Positions 16,090 to 25,255 of a stretch of 45,740 nt of DNA are shown here, piece after piece. The notes below the pieces were generated by a model. That model was not told where the DNA came from and searched no databases. It was given only the letters and a program-made list of their open reading frames with translations. The stretch covers positions 1 through 45,740 of the IMG/VR virus record IMGVR_UViG_3300046820_001905. The stretch is one strand, 5' to 3'. Source of the stretch: a virus. The number at the start of each line of letters is the position of its first letter. The first letter of the stretch is position 1. The translations under genes and the position numbers were made by a program.

Positions 16090-17873
16090 TTGAGAACTGG
16101 AACCATGGTAACAGCAACATCTTCTGGGTTTATCTTCAACAACCTTTGTAGTGAAGAGCTATAATCCTTAGAGGACAGTTGAACATATAACTTGATACCA
16201 TTACCAGTAAAGCTATCGATATTAAAGCCTGATATGCTTATGGTGCCGGATGGGTAATCAATAGTCCCAACTTCTTTTACTTCAATATGCTCTGTATTAG
16301 TTACTTTAATAATTCTAATATGTCCTTCACCATCATCTTCAAGCTGACAAGTCAGTCCACCGTAGATAAACGGTGTAGATGTAACACCAGCATCAGATAC
16401 AATTGGGTGGTTATTTGTGCTTGGAGTAGTTACTAAAACAGGGGCATTGAAGAATAATGTAGTCTTGTACTCTGTGTTTAATTCCGGCACGAATATTATG
16501 TAAGGGTTTACATCTGTATCATTGTTCAATATGGAATTATCAGAGTTATCAATGTCAGTAACAAAGTTACTATATCTAAAGTCAGAATTGAAGTCGTTAA
16601 GATACGTGGAGTTATACTGAACAATGCTGCTCAATACCTTAGTCTTAATCTGCTCAGAGTTGAGAGTGGTTACTTTAGGATTAAACTTAACAGTACTATT
16701 GACACGTAAGTAAACGTATGATGGAGATACAATTTCTGGTGTGAATCCCAAAGGTACCTTATCAAGTAAGAAGTTCTTATATGATAGTTTCTTTCCTTCA
16801 GGAATAACATCAAAGTTACCAGATTTGACAGAGATGAATATTTTACCGTACTGAGGAGGATCTTCCTTTTCACCACCATAAACAGAAATTGCTTCGATAT
16901 CTGGAAACTCTCTTGTTAATAGATTGGAGTAGTCATTCTCAGTAATTGCTCTCTCCTGGATCTGGAAGTTTCTTGGAGCATTATACTTTATGGAAGATAT
17001 TGATTCCGATATAGATCCGTTAATAGCTTCTGTATTAACAGTTATGGAAACATTTGCATGACCATCGATGCTTGAGTTGTTAACAAAGTTATCTACTCCA
17101 TTTGGTAACTCACCGTTACAGGTTCTGTATGATATACCAATCACTGCTCCGTTCCTTGGAGCTCTACCATAAGTGTCATCGCCAAAAACTAATTCATACT
17201 GCTCATTCTCACACGGCTGTACAAAAAACACACTTGAGTTAGAATTTAAACCAAATAATGAGAATGCTTGTGTATAGATGTAAACATTTGCACCACTATT
17301 CTCTGAAACAGAAACCTCAATACTTGTAGTATCAATATTAGGGTTTGTTAAAACATATCTCTGGTTTGTTGCTGAGCTGTTTCTAATGAATGTGTCTGAT
17401 ACATATACACCCTCATATAAAGATACTCCAGTAGCAGTAAACACACCGTTAGTAGATTCGGTAATTGCAACATCACTTGGTAATGTGAAAGTAAATGTGT
17501 TGGAGCCAAGTCTTGATGAGAATGTTGACTTACCAGGTATAACAACAGATAATACCGGTGTACTCGGCGTGATTGATATATTCACATTAGCAATAGCTGA
17601 TCTAAAGGATCTTGGTAGATAGTTCAATTCCTTTGCATGGGATACAACACTATCTCTTAGCTGTGCAGAATCAAGAAACATCTCGCTAGCAACCATGTTC
17701 AAATAGAATGTATTCAGATAGGTATTATAAGCTAACACATCAAGAAGAACACTGATGTTTGATCCATCAAAGTTATAGTCTTGGAATTTAGCTTGTGATT
17801 TTAAATGATTTTTAAACGATGTCTTAATACCGTTAAAATCTAAATCAACTAGGTTGATAGAGGAATTGGCCAT
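16086..17873 (-). CDS. 6: Baseplate wedge protein, gp6 type (baseplate J-like)
   Basis: 595 residues (T4 gp6 ~660). The N-terminus (INLVDLDFNGIKTSFKNHLK, then DYNFDGSNISVLLDVLAYNT, MVASEMFLDSAQLRDSVVSH, KELNYLPRS) is characteristic of gp6, which forms the wedge ring of the contractile-tail baseplate. The stop overlaps the gp7 start by 4 bases, and the start shares one base with the gp25 stop (TAATG). A GATAAATA box lies 47 bases upstream inside gp25 and might give separate late transcription. Confidence 0.9.
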   Translation of the reverse strand: MANSSINLVDLDFNGIKTSFKNHLKSQAKFQDYNFDGSNISVLLDVLAYNTYLNTFYLNMVASEMFLDSAQLRDSVVSHAKELNYLPRSFRSAIANVNISITPSTPVLSVVIPGKSTFSSRLGSNTFTFTLPSDVAITESTNGVFTATGVSLYEGVYVSDTFIRNSSATNQRYVLTNPNIDTTSIEVSVSENSGANVYIYTQAFSLFGLNSNSSVFFVQPCENEQYELVFGDDTYGRAPRNGAVIGISYRTCNGELPNGVDNFVNNSSIDGHANVSITVNTEAINGSISESISSIKYNAPRNFQIQERAITENDYSNLLTREFPDIEAISVYGGEKEDPPQYGKIFISVKSGNFDVIPEGKKLSYKNFLLDKVPLGFTPEIVSPSYVYLRVNSTVKFNPKVTTLNSEQIKTKVLSSIVQYNSTYLNDFNSDFRYSNFVTDIDNSDNSILNNDTDVNPYIIFVPELNTEYKTTLFFNAPVLVTTPSTNNHPIVSDAGVTSTPFIYGGLTCQLEDDGEGHIRIIKVTNTEHIEVKEVGTIDYPSGTISISGFNIDSFTGNGIKLYVQLSSKDYSSSLQRLLKINPEDVAVTMVPVLK

Positions 17874-18301
17874 TATCGTAGTCTTGAAAGAAGGAAGCTG
17901 ATTGAGACAGTTTCTGGGTTATTTATCGTGGTGAAATACAGCGTGAGGTTGAACGTATGGTTCTCCTCATCAGCTGTCACGGACGCGGTGATCGTTTTAA
18001 TTCTTGGTTCAAAGTTCTCAACTGCAGTTCTTATCTCTGTTTCTAATGATGTCGTAGTGAACTCTGTGTAGTTTTCAAATAGTAATCCTAAAACATCACA
18101 ACCAAAGTCAGGGAAGAACATACGCTCACCCTTCCTAGTAAATATTATATTCTTCAGTGCAGATATAATAGCATCCTCATTGGTTTGCCTTGCTATATCT
18201 TTGGAACCATAGTTCTTATTAAAATTAATGTAGAAATCACTATACCTCTCGTTAATGAGAGGGGTATTAGTGAATTTATCCGAGTACATCGATATTGCCA
18301 T
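17873..18301 (-). CDS. 25: Baseplate wedge protein gp25
   Basis: 142 residues (T4 gp25 ~132). The protein has the compact alpha/beta organisation of the gp25-like family. It includes the conserved ARQTNEDAIISALKNIIFTR segment, RMFFPDFGCDVLGLLFEN and the E-P-R motif (NFEPRI) near residue 100. gp25 joins gp6 and sheath initiation in the wedge. It starts directly after the PAAR gene stop and shares one base with gp6. Confidence 0.92.
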   Translation of the reverse strand: MAISMYSDKFTNTPLINERYSDFYINFNKNYGSKDIARQTNEDAIISALKNIIFTRKGERMFFPDFGCDVLGLLFENYTEFTTTSLETEIRTAVENFEPRIKTITASVTADEENHTFNLTLYFTTINNPETVSISFLLSRLR

Positions 18302-18592
18302 TTATCCTCCAGCAAATACATTAGGTGAGCCTGCAGCAACACTCGTGCATGCAGTTATAGCATCCCCAATTCGTCCACAGCCTTTACCATTGATAAAGAC
18401 CGTGCCAGATCCGACTGTGATTGGAGCAGTGTGAGCAGGACAGGGTGCACCAGGTAGAACATGCACTGTATTAATATCACCTTGTCTACTAACTGGAATA
18501 CTGTTGCAAAATACATCCCCAGAACCCTGCGCTCTGAACGGGGTACTGCAGTGTGTTACGTCAGCATCTCCAATTCTTGTTACAGCTGGCAT
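18302..18592 (-). CDS. 5.4: PAAR-domain spike tip protein (T4 gp5.4 type)
   Basis: 96 residues. The chain has the PAAR pattern: MPAVTRIGDADVTH at the start, spaced His/Cys residues (THCS, VHVLPGAPCPAHTAP) that could bind the metal of the cone tip, GSGTVFINGKGCGRIGDAI, and a Gly-rich end (SPNVFAGG). PAAR proteins cap the central spike and sharpen it for membrane piercing. Its place next to the gp5-like spike gene supports this role. Confidence 0.92.
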   Translation of the reverse strand: MPAVTRIGDADVTHCSTPFRAQGSGDVFCNSIPVSRQGDINTVHVLPGAPCPAHTAPITVGSGTVFINGKGCGRIGDAITACTSVAAGSPNVFAGG

Positions 18593-18789
18593 TATCTCTT
18601 CTCTCTCTTCATTAGTTCTTGTAATACACTATTCCAACTCTCTATCTCTTTGTGCACATCTTCTGTATGAGGAGGAGGTGGCACATGCGGACTAAATTGG
18701 ATTAGGTTATCAAAGGAACCAGGTATCTTGTACACTTCATCATACGTATGAAGTTCTCCATCAATAAGAACAACGAACTTGTGCTTCAT
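18592..18789 (-). CDS. Small conserved protein between spike and PAAR genes
   Basis: 65 residues. It contains IPGSFDNLIQFSPHVPPPPH followed by a charged amphipathic helix ending LQELMKREKR. The P-H-T-E ... W-N-x-x-L-x-E-L-M-K-R-E pattern looks conserved at this locus in marine T4-like phages, but I know no function. It overlaps the gp5-like gene by 4 bases and the PAAR gene by 1 base, so it is co-translated with the spike components and may assist their assembly (inference). Confidence 0.7.
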   Translation of the reverse strand: MKHKFVVLIDGELHTYDEVYKIPGSFDNLIQFSPHVPPPPHTEDVHKEIESWNSVLQELMKREKR

Positions 18790-19571
18790 GGGTTCAAATC
18801 GATTCTAGGAGCCTTGAACGTCATGTTACCTTTAGACTCCACTGTATACGTTCCGTCAACTAATACATTGACGTTCCCTTTAATTCTTACGTTCACATTC
18901 CCTCCAACATATTCATTATGATTTGATTTAGCTACATCGTACCGGTCTTTGACAGTTTTTATTACAATATTACCTTGCTGGTCAATTTCAACATATGCAC
19001 CTGTTTTGTGCATAATATGAATACGCTCCTTAGAAGGTGTATCATCAATTTCTACGATATGACCTGCTTCTGTTCTCAGGGTCTTATTATAAGGATATTT
19101 AGCTGAGTACGGGGAAGCTGGTTCACCAGGGAATGGAGAAGCTGCACCAATCTTTGATGAATTCTTCAACCCTGACACCGCGTTAGTTCCAGTTGCATTT
19201 CTAGGCACTTCGTTAGTTTCATCTTTACCAACTGCCCCTGCAATAGTACCAAATATAACAGGCATCTGACATTCGTTACCATCTAAGAAAAAACCAAAGA
19301 CGGTTGACCCAACAAGAATACCAGTAGGACTCAACCCAACACCATCATTGATTGCCCCAATCATTCCAGCACTTATAATTGAGTTAATTGGGTTTGCCCA
19401 TGGTAGATGGTCAGTTGGTACGTTTGTTTTATCCGGAGCACCAGATGATGTAAATGGGTGTACGTTGAATATACGAACTCTTACTCTACCCAACTTCTTT
19501 GGATCCTCTCTATCTTCAACTATACCAATAAACCATCTAAATCCTTCTTCTCCAATTGCTGCCGTTGTCAT
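18786..19571 (-). CDS. 5: Baseplate central spike protein, gp5-like, lacking a lysozyme domain
   Basis: 261 residues, against ~575 for T4 gp5. An N-terminal OB-fold region (RWFIGIVEDREDPKKLGRVR, VRIFNVHP) is typical of gp5/VgrG spikes. The C-terminal ~90 residues are short beta repeats (YVEIDQQGNIVIKTV, YVGGNVNVRIKGNVNVLVDG) ending ITFKAP-like, which fits the triple-stranded beta-helix needle. The lysozyme domain that sits between these parts in T4 is absent. In this phage a muralytic domain is found in the tape measure instead. It overlaps the gp27-like gene by 4 bases. Confidence 0.88.
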   Translation of the reverse strand: MTTAAIGEEGFRWFIGIVEDREDPKKLGRVRVRIFNVHPFTSSGAPDKTNVPTDHLPWANPINSIISAGMIGAINDGVGLSPTGILVGSTVFGFFLDGNECQMPVIFGTIAGAVGKDETNEVPRNATGTNAVSGLKNSSKIGAASPFPGEPASPYSAKYPYNKTLRTEAGHIVEIDDTPSKERIHIMHKTGAYVEIDQQGNIVIKTVKDRYDVAKSNHNEYVGGNVNVRIKGNVNVLVDGTYTVESKGNMTFKAPRIDLNP

Positions 19572-20875
19572 TTTGGATAAACTCCCTTACCAAATCTCAT
19601 CAACTCAAGATGAGTATCATATTTTGAAGAGTCAGCAATCTTAACTGAGTGCCTGACCGTTGTTACTAGATACATGCCACTATCCATTGGATTGTTCTTT
19701 AAATTAGTTACTTTTGACTGATAGCTTGGAATATCCAACTCAATAATTTGACCAGCTTTTATTTGTGTGTTTCCAGGAATATCAATGTACGTCTTTTCGT
19801 GCGTAAAGAGATTGGAAAAGCAAACTCTCTCTGCAAGCGTTTCAAATACAAAGTTTGTAGATGGGTTAACAGAGTCCTTGTACTTGGAAAAGGGTATCAA
19901 GAAAGGTTTATTAATATACTTTGAATACTCGCTAAAAAGAGTATTGGTTATGTCAGGATTCTTAGCATCAGCAAAATCATAGAATATTTTATTAGAAGGA
20001 TTGTTCTGGAATAATTTTGTCGTGTACGATTTTGTTGTGACATCGTATTGATGTACACTAGACTGTAAAGCTCCGTTCTTGAAATACTCATTGATATTAA
20101 ATAAATCTTTTACGGTATAGTTTTGAAAAATACGGAACGAGTCTTTATCTGTAGTGGTCGCTTCTGCTCCCTTAATATTCTCAGAAACACCTTCCTTCTG
20201 GAAAAACTTCTGCTTTGCTAGTTTAGCATTTCTTTCAAGTATACCCTCAATCGTTACAAAATTATACTGAGCGTTATCTTCATAAAACAAGAAAGTAGAT
20301 GACTTGTATTTACTGGATACTGATCTCTGTCTGATGAAATCAATAGCCTTGAATGGACTCATGTTTGGTATAATCACTAGAGGGGGATCTTTTGTATCCT
20401 CTACGAATAGTGGCTTCTTACTACCAAGGAATTTACCTATTATATCCGATACTATTAGCTTAGTACCTGCAGCATAGCTCTTACATATATTATGAGCACT
20501 ATCCACAAGCAGTTCTGGACTCGCCATCCTCAATGTGTAGTTCTTTGCTCTAAGATTATTTGAAGGTATCAGATTCATCATCTGAACCACTTTCAACTTA
20601 TATTTAAGTGGAATGGCACTACCAAAACCAAGGAACTCTATCTCAAAGTCTTCTCCACCAGAAATATCAAAGGTCTCTTTAAAATCAGCACCATCATTAA
20701 AAGACACATCTGCAATTATATGAGATGCAAATACACTTTCAATGATATCAATACTATTAATAAACTCAATAAGTTTAACCCCATTCTCACCAGAAGCACT
20801 ATCAGCTCTTTTGGTTTTTGTATGGTTTGATAAAGAAATCTTTTTTACGTCACATTGACCAGGTGATAAACTCAT
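19568..20875 (-). CDS. 27: Baseplate hub protein, gp27-like
   Basis: 435 residues (T4 gp27 ~391). It lies directly before the gp5-like spike gene, as expected for the hub trimer that carries the spike. Internal signs include the early IEFINSIDIIESVFASHIIA strand pair, a tail-hub core with LRMASPELLVDSAHNICKSY, and FKAIDFIRQRSV. The last third (FLIPFSKYKDSVNP, IELDIPS, GMYLVTTVRHSV) resembles the beta-rich hub domain that ends in a loaded-tube interface. The assignment rests on position and these patterns. Confidence 0.78.
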   Translation of the reverse strand: MSLSPGQCDVKKISLSNHTKTKRADSASGENGVKLIEFINSIDIIESVFASHIIADVSFNDGADFKETFDISGGEDFEIEFLGFGSAIPLKYKLKVVQMMNLIPSNNLRAKNYTLRMASPELLVDSAHNICKSYAAGTKLIVSDIIGKFLGSKKPLFVEDTKDPPLVIIPNMSPFKAIDFIRQRSVSSKYKSSTFLFYEDNAQYNFVTIEGILERNAKLAKQKFFQKEGVSENIKGAEATTTDKDSFRIFQNYTVKDLFNINEYFKNGALQSSVHQYDVTTKSYTTKLFQNNPSNKIFYDFADAKNPDITNTLFSEYSKYINKPFLIPFSKYKDSVNPSTNFVFETLAERVCFSNLFTHEKTYIDIPGNTQIKAGQIIELDIPSYQSKVTNLKNNPMDSGMYLVTTVRHSVKIADSSKYDTHLELMRFGKGVYPK

Positions 20876-21744
20876 GATGCTAACAATCGTTTAAATTCTT
20901 CTTCTATAGATTGGATGTAAGCTACGTCAATTAATCTTATATTCTTTTTCTGTTCATTTATCTCATCTTCGTAATCATAGAATGATACTGGGGAGAAGTA
21001 TGATTGTAGCTGGGCGGGGATACATGTACTTAGTGTAGTAACTGATGATACGGTAGCATTGGCGTTACTATCTCCACCTTTAAGATTGTAAGATGTACTC
21101 AAAGATCCAATTACATTAGTCAACACTACATGGGTAGAATTTGCAACGTCGCAAGTAGCAGATGCTACAGTGACACCTCCACTTTGCTGGTATACGTATT
21201 CACCATTGAGGAATGATGTATTTCCAACCAGGGTTATAGCCAACTCTTCTACTTTATTAGTTTTGTATATGATATCTTCTTTCTTTCTCTCATACTTGAA
21301 TATAACTTCATCTTGTCTTGTAAGAGGAGTCCAGAATGATTTCTGAACTGAGCTGAGTGCATTATAAGCTGCTGGCTCAATCATAGAGTAATCATCGATG
21401 TAATTTGATCTAAAGAATTTGATATTACGCTTAGCTGTTGTTACTGATCCATACTTGTTTGCAACAAATTCCTTGAATACACTCTCACCCATATACCAAT
21501 CGTAGTATTGGTCAACAATATTGTTACTGTAGCATACAACCCAGTCATAGCCTGGATCTCCGTAGTACAGATATGCAATGGTATCAGGGCGATCACCATC
21601 TTCGATAGTATACGGATGGTATACTTCATAATTCTCTTGAACTACCTTTTGGAATGCAATCTTAGCAAATATGTTTACAGCAACCGTGTTAGCAACATTG
21701 TTTCCGTAGAGTATAAGAGGGAAGTGTTTAAAATAGTTATCCAT
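20872..21744 (-). CDS. 53: Baseplate wedge protein gp53
   Basis: 290 residues (T4 gp53 ~196). The N-terminal ~120 residues carry the gp53 signature: YFKHFPLILYG, YHPYTIEDGDRPDTIAYLYY, GDPGYDWVVCYSNNIVDQYY, DWYMGESVF. This region clamps gp6, gp7 and gp25 in the wedge. The extra C-terminal portion includes a short beta insert (ATCDVANSTHVVLTN, with S-N-A-x-V repeats) resembling modules of other virion proteins here. A 4-base overlap links it to the hub gene. Confidence 0.88.
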   Translation of the reverse strand: MDNYFKHFPLILYGNNVANTVAVNIFAKIAFQKVVQENYEVYHPYTIEDGDRPDTIAYLYYGDPGYDWVVCYSNNIVDQYYDWYMGESVFKEFVANKYGSVTTAKRNIKFFRSNYIDDYSMIEPAAYNALSSVQKSFWTPLTRQDEVIFKYERKKEDIIYKTNKVEELAITLVGNTSFLNGEYVYQQSGGVTVASATCDVANSTHVVLTNVIGSLSTSYNLKGGDSNANATVSSVTTLSTCIPAQLQSYFSPVSFYDYEDEINEQKKNIRLIDVAYIQSIEEEFKRLLAS

Positions 21745-21749
21745 TTTGT

Positions 21750-22823
21750 TTACTTTTTAACTCCAAAGAACTTATCTTCTTCGATCTCATAATCATTAGC
21801 TAACCAGACCTCGACTTCTTCAAAGGTAAGTGATAGAGAGATGGCAGTTGGAACAATGTCTGGTTTAGCACTACCATCATCCGCCTTGATAAACGAAAGG
21901 CCGTTAGGTGCATAGTTAACACTCATGTTAGTTAGCACTGATCGTTTGTATTGTCTTGTATAGTCGTTAGGAACCATCTTGATTTCAAAGATAGCAGGTG
22001 CTTTCAGTATTGATGGTGCCGAGTCAACAGCCTCTGGTAACATCTCTCTTCTGAAGTAGCCTATAATCTTTCTTATGGTTTGAGCCTCATCTAATGACTC
22101 GGGATAGAATACCCAATCAAATGAGAATGCAGGTTTGAAACCAGTACCCTGGAATATCATTACAGGGAACGGGTTAGTAGTAACCTGAAATGTACTTTTA
22201 GCTGCAGCTGCTAATGGACCACTTGCTTTTGATAGCATGAATGCAGCAGAGGCGGCCGCAGCTGCCTTAGGATTGTTTTTAAGTGCACCTAATACATTAT
22301 TAACACCTTTCGCAGCCTCTTGCATTGGATTCTTCTGCATAGCATTGGCAATACTAGAAGTACCTCCAGAATCCGATTGCATCAGGGAATTCATTCCTTC
22401 CTTAGCAGCATTACCTGCAATATACAGATTCTCCTTATCATAAGAAGCACCATAGGTATCTGATATATTAGTAGGAAGAGGTAAGTATACACCCTTTTTA
22501 AACTGGAAGGTTCTTCTTGTCTCTTCCGGTCTTGTTTGTTTGTGATCATATGCATCAAAGCATATATAATAGTCAGCAGATAAATCCGACGGAAAAACCA
22601 GTGGAGATTTATTAGTTCTTAGAAGTGCCGACCTTTGCTCTTGAATCTTCTTTTCAGGTAAAGTAGATGAAGAGTTGGATTTTGTAGTTGAAGACTTAGA
22701 CGCAGTGTTTGCATTACCTGCAGTACTCTGCTTAGAACCACCAGACAAGGCTGGATCGGCTCCACCCTGGACACCAGGTATTCCAGAAGATGATTGTCCC
22801 GACGATTGAGGAGCAGTTGCCAT
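21750..22823 (-). CDS. 48: Baseplate tail-tube junction protein, gp48-like
   Basis: 357 residues with the ATG at 22823 (MATAPQSSGQ). This start has AGGA eight bases upstream, whereas the longer frame up to 22952 would run through the divergent gp4 gene and is rejected. Residues ~5-60 are a Ser/Gln/Thr-rich low-complexity linker. The C-terminal half (FSFDWVFYPESLDEAQTIRK, YFRREMLPEA, FEIKMVPNDYTRQYKRSVLT) matches the tube-like fold of gp48, which caps the hub and starts the tail tube. T4 gp48 is 364 residues. Confidence 0.85.
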   Translation of the reverse strand: MATAPQSSGQSSSGIPGVQGGADPALSGGSKQSTAGNANTASKSSTTKSNSSSTLPEKKIQEQRSALLRTNKSPLVFPSDLSADYYICFDAYDHKQTRPEETRRTFQFKKGVYLPLPTNISDTYGASYDKENLYIAGNAAKEGMNSLMQSDSGGTSSIANAMQKNPMQEAAKGVNNVLGALKNNPKAAAAASAAFMLSKASGPLAAAAKSTFQVTTNPFPVMIFQGTGFKPAFSFDWVFYPESLDEAQTIRKIIGYFRREMLPEAVDSAPSILKAPAIFEIKMVPNDYTRQYKRSVLTNMSVNYAPNGLSFIKADDGSAKPDIVPTAISLSLTFEEVEVWLANDYEIEEDKFFGVKK

Positions 22824-22835
22824 TAAGATATTCCT

Positions 22836-23273
22836 ATGAGTTACAGCGGTATATTTAAACCCAAGAATCCTTCGAAGTATAAAGGAAACCCGTCTAATAT
22901 TATTTATCGCTCTCTTTGGGAGTGTAGATTTATGAGTTATCTGGATTCCCATCCAGATGTGATAGAGTGGGCCAGTGAAGAATTCGCTATACCGTATTTA
23001 TCACCCATTGACAACAGGATACACAGGTATTTTCCAGACTTCTGGGTCCGGAAACGCAGCAGAGATGGTCTAGTAGAGACAGTTGTTATAGAGATCAAGC
23101 CTAAAAACCAGACTCAACCTCCCAAACCCCGCAGTAAAGTCACCAAGAACTACCTACATGAAGTAAAGACCTGGGGGATAAATAGCTCTAAGTGGAAGTA
23201 TGCCACTAAATTTTGCGAAGAACGCAAATGGAAGTTCCAAATATTAACAGAGGATGATCTAGGTATCAAGTAA
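22836..23273 (+). CDS. 4: Head completion protein gp4
   Basis: 145 residues, equal in size to T4 gp4 (150). The signature is YRSLWECRFMSYLDSHPDVI, EWASEEFAIPYLSPIDN, HRYFPDFWV and VIEIKPK. The PDF...EIK pattern is that of a PD-(D/E)xK nuclease-like fold. gp4 acts at the portal vertex after DNA packaging. The gene diverges from gp48, with only 12 bases between the two ATGs. I see no strong ribosome site before it (AAGATATTCCT). The stop overlaps the next start (TAATG). Confidence 0.9.
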   Translation: MSYSGIFKPKNPSKYKGNPSNIIYRSLWECRFMSYLDSHPDVIEWASEEFAIPYLSPIDNRIHRYFPDFWVRKRSRDGLVETVVIEIKPKNQTQPPKPRSKVTKNYLHEVKTWGINSSKWKYATKFCEERKWKFQILTEDDLGIK

Positions 23274-23812
23274 TGGCACAGACATATCAACAGATGCTGC
23301 AGCAAGCAATAACCAGAGGGCAGGTAGTTAATGCTCAAAACTGGTTTGATACTACTTATCAGACTCTTGGTAAGCAAGACGCAACCACTGTTATATCAAG
23401 TGGCGACAACAGACTTACTAAAAGTTTAACTATTGGTAAGATGTACTTATTTAGCTATGACCCCAAGCATAAAAAGACACTACCCAAATATGATAGATTC
23501 CCTTTGGTATTTCCTTTTGAGCATGCTGAGGGTGGTTTCATGGGAATTAACTTTCACTACTTACCATCGGGTCTCAGAGCAAGTCTACTAGATGGTTTAA
23601 TGTCGCTAGCAACAGATAAGACGTTCTCTGATTCAATGAGATTGAATCTTAATTATAAACTATTAAAGAATGTGGCTAAGTTTGCCCCTGCGAAAGAAGG
23701 TATTAAGCGCTACCTAAATAGCCATGTTAGATCCAGGTTCTTTTACATAAGACCGGATGAATGGTCCAAAGCAATTCTACTACCATTAGACGATTTTGTC
23801 TACAGGAAATAA
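23273..23812 (+). CDS. Conserved T4-like phage protein, function unknown
   Basis: 179 residues. The central region (LFSYDPKHKKTLPKYDRFPL, VFPFEHAEGGFMGINFHYLP, RASLLDGLMSL) is a pattern I associate with a conserved protein beside structural genes in marine T4-like phages. I cannot give a function. It sits between gp4 and gp54, sharing a base with gp4 and with its stop immediately before the next ATG, so it belongs to the late head/tail assembly set. Confidence 0.75.
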   Translation: MAQTYQQMLQQAITRGQVVNAQNWFDTTYQTLGKQDATTVISSGDNRLTKSLTIGKMYLFSYDPKHKKTLPKYDRFPLVFPFEHAEGGFMGINFHYLPSGLRASLLDGLMSLATDKTFSDSMRLNLNYKLLKNVAKFAPAKEGIKRYLNSHVRSRFFYIRPDEWSKAILLPLDDFVYRK

Positions 23813-24532
23813 ATGTTAGATATCAATCAATTTAAAACAGCAGTACAGAAGTATGACCTTGAAAGACCAAATCTTTTCAAGGTAGAGTTTGGTATGCCTA
23901 AATTCTACAGCGATACTGATTTCAAAAATATTGTTGATTTAGTGGATAATGGTAGGCATATATCTTTACTTTGTAGAACAGCCACTATGCCAGGTAGAAG
24001 TCTTGCACTTGCAGACACTAAACGATATGGTATTGGTCCTTCAATAAGAATGCCTACTGGTGGTAATATTGAAGAGTTCTCTCTCACCTTCTTAAACGAT
24101 GCTGATAGTAGAACCTGGTTGTTCTTCCATAAGTGGATGGAGTACATCTACCCAATGGGTCCAACTCAGAATAACCAAGGCGTCGTACCAGGTCAGCTTA
24201 CATCACATCAGCTTAAATTTAAAGACCGTTACCAGGCAGATATAACCCTGACCACCTATGGTGGTGAGAAGGGCAAGTATTCTGGTAGCGGTATTGTTAG
24301 TGCACTTATATCTGCGGTATCATCTGCAGCAGGAGTACCTTTCATTGGATCCCTACTCAATAGTAGATCAATGAAGCAATTTAAGCTTAAAGAAAAACGA
24401 AAAGTAACGTTTTATAAAGCATTCCCAACATCTTTGAGTTCTTTGAACTACAGTGCTGATCAATCGGACTCATTCAGCGAATTCACTGTTGGTTTCACAT
24501 TTGTTAATTACGCAGGAAAAATAACATTCTAA
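23813..24532 (+). CDS. 54: Tail tube initiator, gp54-like (gp19 tube fold)
   Basis: 239 residues. RPNLFKVEFGMP near residue 20, ATMPGRSLA near 60, FLNDADSRTWLFFHKWMEYI, and the late YKAFPTSLSSLNYSADQSDS followed by EFTVGFTFVNYAGK are typical of the T4 tube family (gp19/gp54). It is longer than the tube protein (~163) and shorter than T4 gp54 (~320). The baseplate context favours the initiator role. A second tube paralogue is not in the window. Confidence 0.8.
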   Translation: MLDINQFKTAVQKYDLERPNLFKVEFGMPKFYSDTDFKNIVDLVDNGRHISLLCRTATMPGRSLALADTKRYGIGPSIRMPTGGNIEEFSLTFLNDADSRTWLFFHKWMEYIYPMGPTQNNQGVVPGQLTSHQLKFKDRYQADITLTTYGGEKGKYSGSGIVSALISAVSSAAGVPFIGSLLNSRSMKQFKLKEKRKVTFYKAFPTSLSSLNYSADQSDSFSEFTVGFTFVNYAGKITF

Positions 24533-24544
24533 TAGGAGTTTATT

Positions 24545-25255
24545 ATGGCTTTACCTAAGCTAATGCATCCAACTTTTGATTTGACAGTACCATCAACCAA
24601 GAAGAAAGTTAAATTTAGACCATTCCTGGTCAAAGAAGAAAAACTACTGCTGATGGCTAAGCAGAGTGAAGAGTCAGCTGATATTACAAACGTGCTTAGA
24701 CAGATTGTATCTAACTGTGATGTAGAGTCAGTGCTAAAGATAGATGATCTAGCATCTTTTGATATTGAGTATTTGTTTCTTAAACTAAGATCAAAGTCAG
24801 TAAACAACATTATTGATCTTGCATATACCGATTATGAAGATGATGAGGTGTATAAGTTTCAGATAGATCTAGATGACGTTGAAATCACGTTCAATAAAGA
24901 TCATAAGAATGTTATTGCTCTCACTGAAGAGTCAGGCATAGTAATGAAGTATCCAACAGTTGATCTGATGTCTGAAGTATTGAAGCAAGAGGATCTTTCT
25001 AGCATTCTATTTGTAATGATTAAAGGATGCCTAGATCAATATTATGACGGTGATAAGATTGTAATGTTCAAAGATAGTAATACGGAAGAGATTGATGAGT
25101 TTGTAGACAATCTTCCAACTTCCGTACTGAAGGACTTTGAAGTGTTTTTTGATACGATGCCTAGACTATATCATAAGTTAGAATACAAGAATAAGAAGGG
25201 TACAGATCGTACCATCGAGCTAAGAACACTCGAAGATTTTTTTACGTTGCGCTGA
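24545..25255 (+). CDS. 26: Baseplate hub assembly / tail chaperone protein, gp26-like (zero-frame product)
   Basis: 236 residues, with ribosome site AGGAG six bases before the ATG. ALPKLMHPTFDLTVPSTKKK, RPFLVKEEKLLLMAKQS, LRQIVSNC and ELRTLEDFF match the gp26 family (Pfam T4 baseplate protein, PF12322). The last codons contain a run of seven T (25237-25243) in heptamer phase T TTT TTT, followed by a hairpin that covers the TGA stop. Part of the ribosomes is therefore predicted to slip -1 and make a 291-residue gp26-gp51 fusion. The gene lies directly before the tape measure, where many tailed phages encode their frameshifted tail assembly chaperones. Confidence 0.88.
   Translation: MALPKLMHPTFDLTVPSTKKKVKFRPFLVKEEKLLLMAKQSEESADITNVLRQIVSNCDVESVLKIDDLASFDIEYLFLKLRSKSVNNIIDLAYTDYEDDEVYKFQIDLDDVEITFNKDHKNVIALTEESGIVMKYPTVDLMSEVLKQEDLSSILFVMIKGCLDQYYDGDKIVMFKDSNTEEIDEFVDNLPTSVLKDFEVFFDTMPRLYHKLEYKNKKGTDRTIELRTLEDFFTLR

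Noticed and set aside
22824-22952. An N-terminal extension of gp48 beginning at 22952
   Set aside because: It would be antisense to the well-supported gp4 start; the ATG at 22823 has a proper ribosome site.
24529-24810. A 93-codon minus-strand frame at the start of gp26
   Set aside because: Antisense shadow within a well-supported plus-strand gene.
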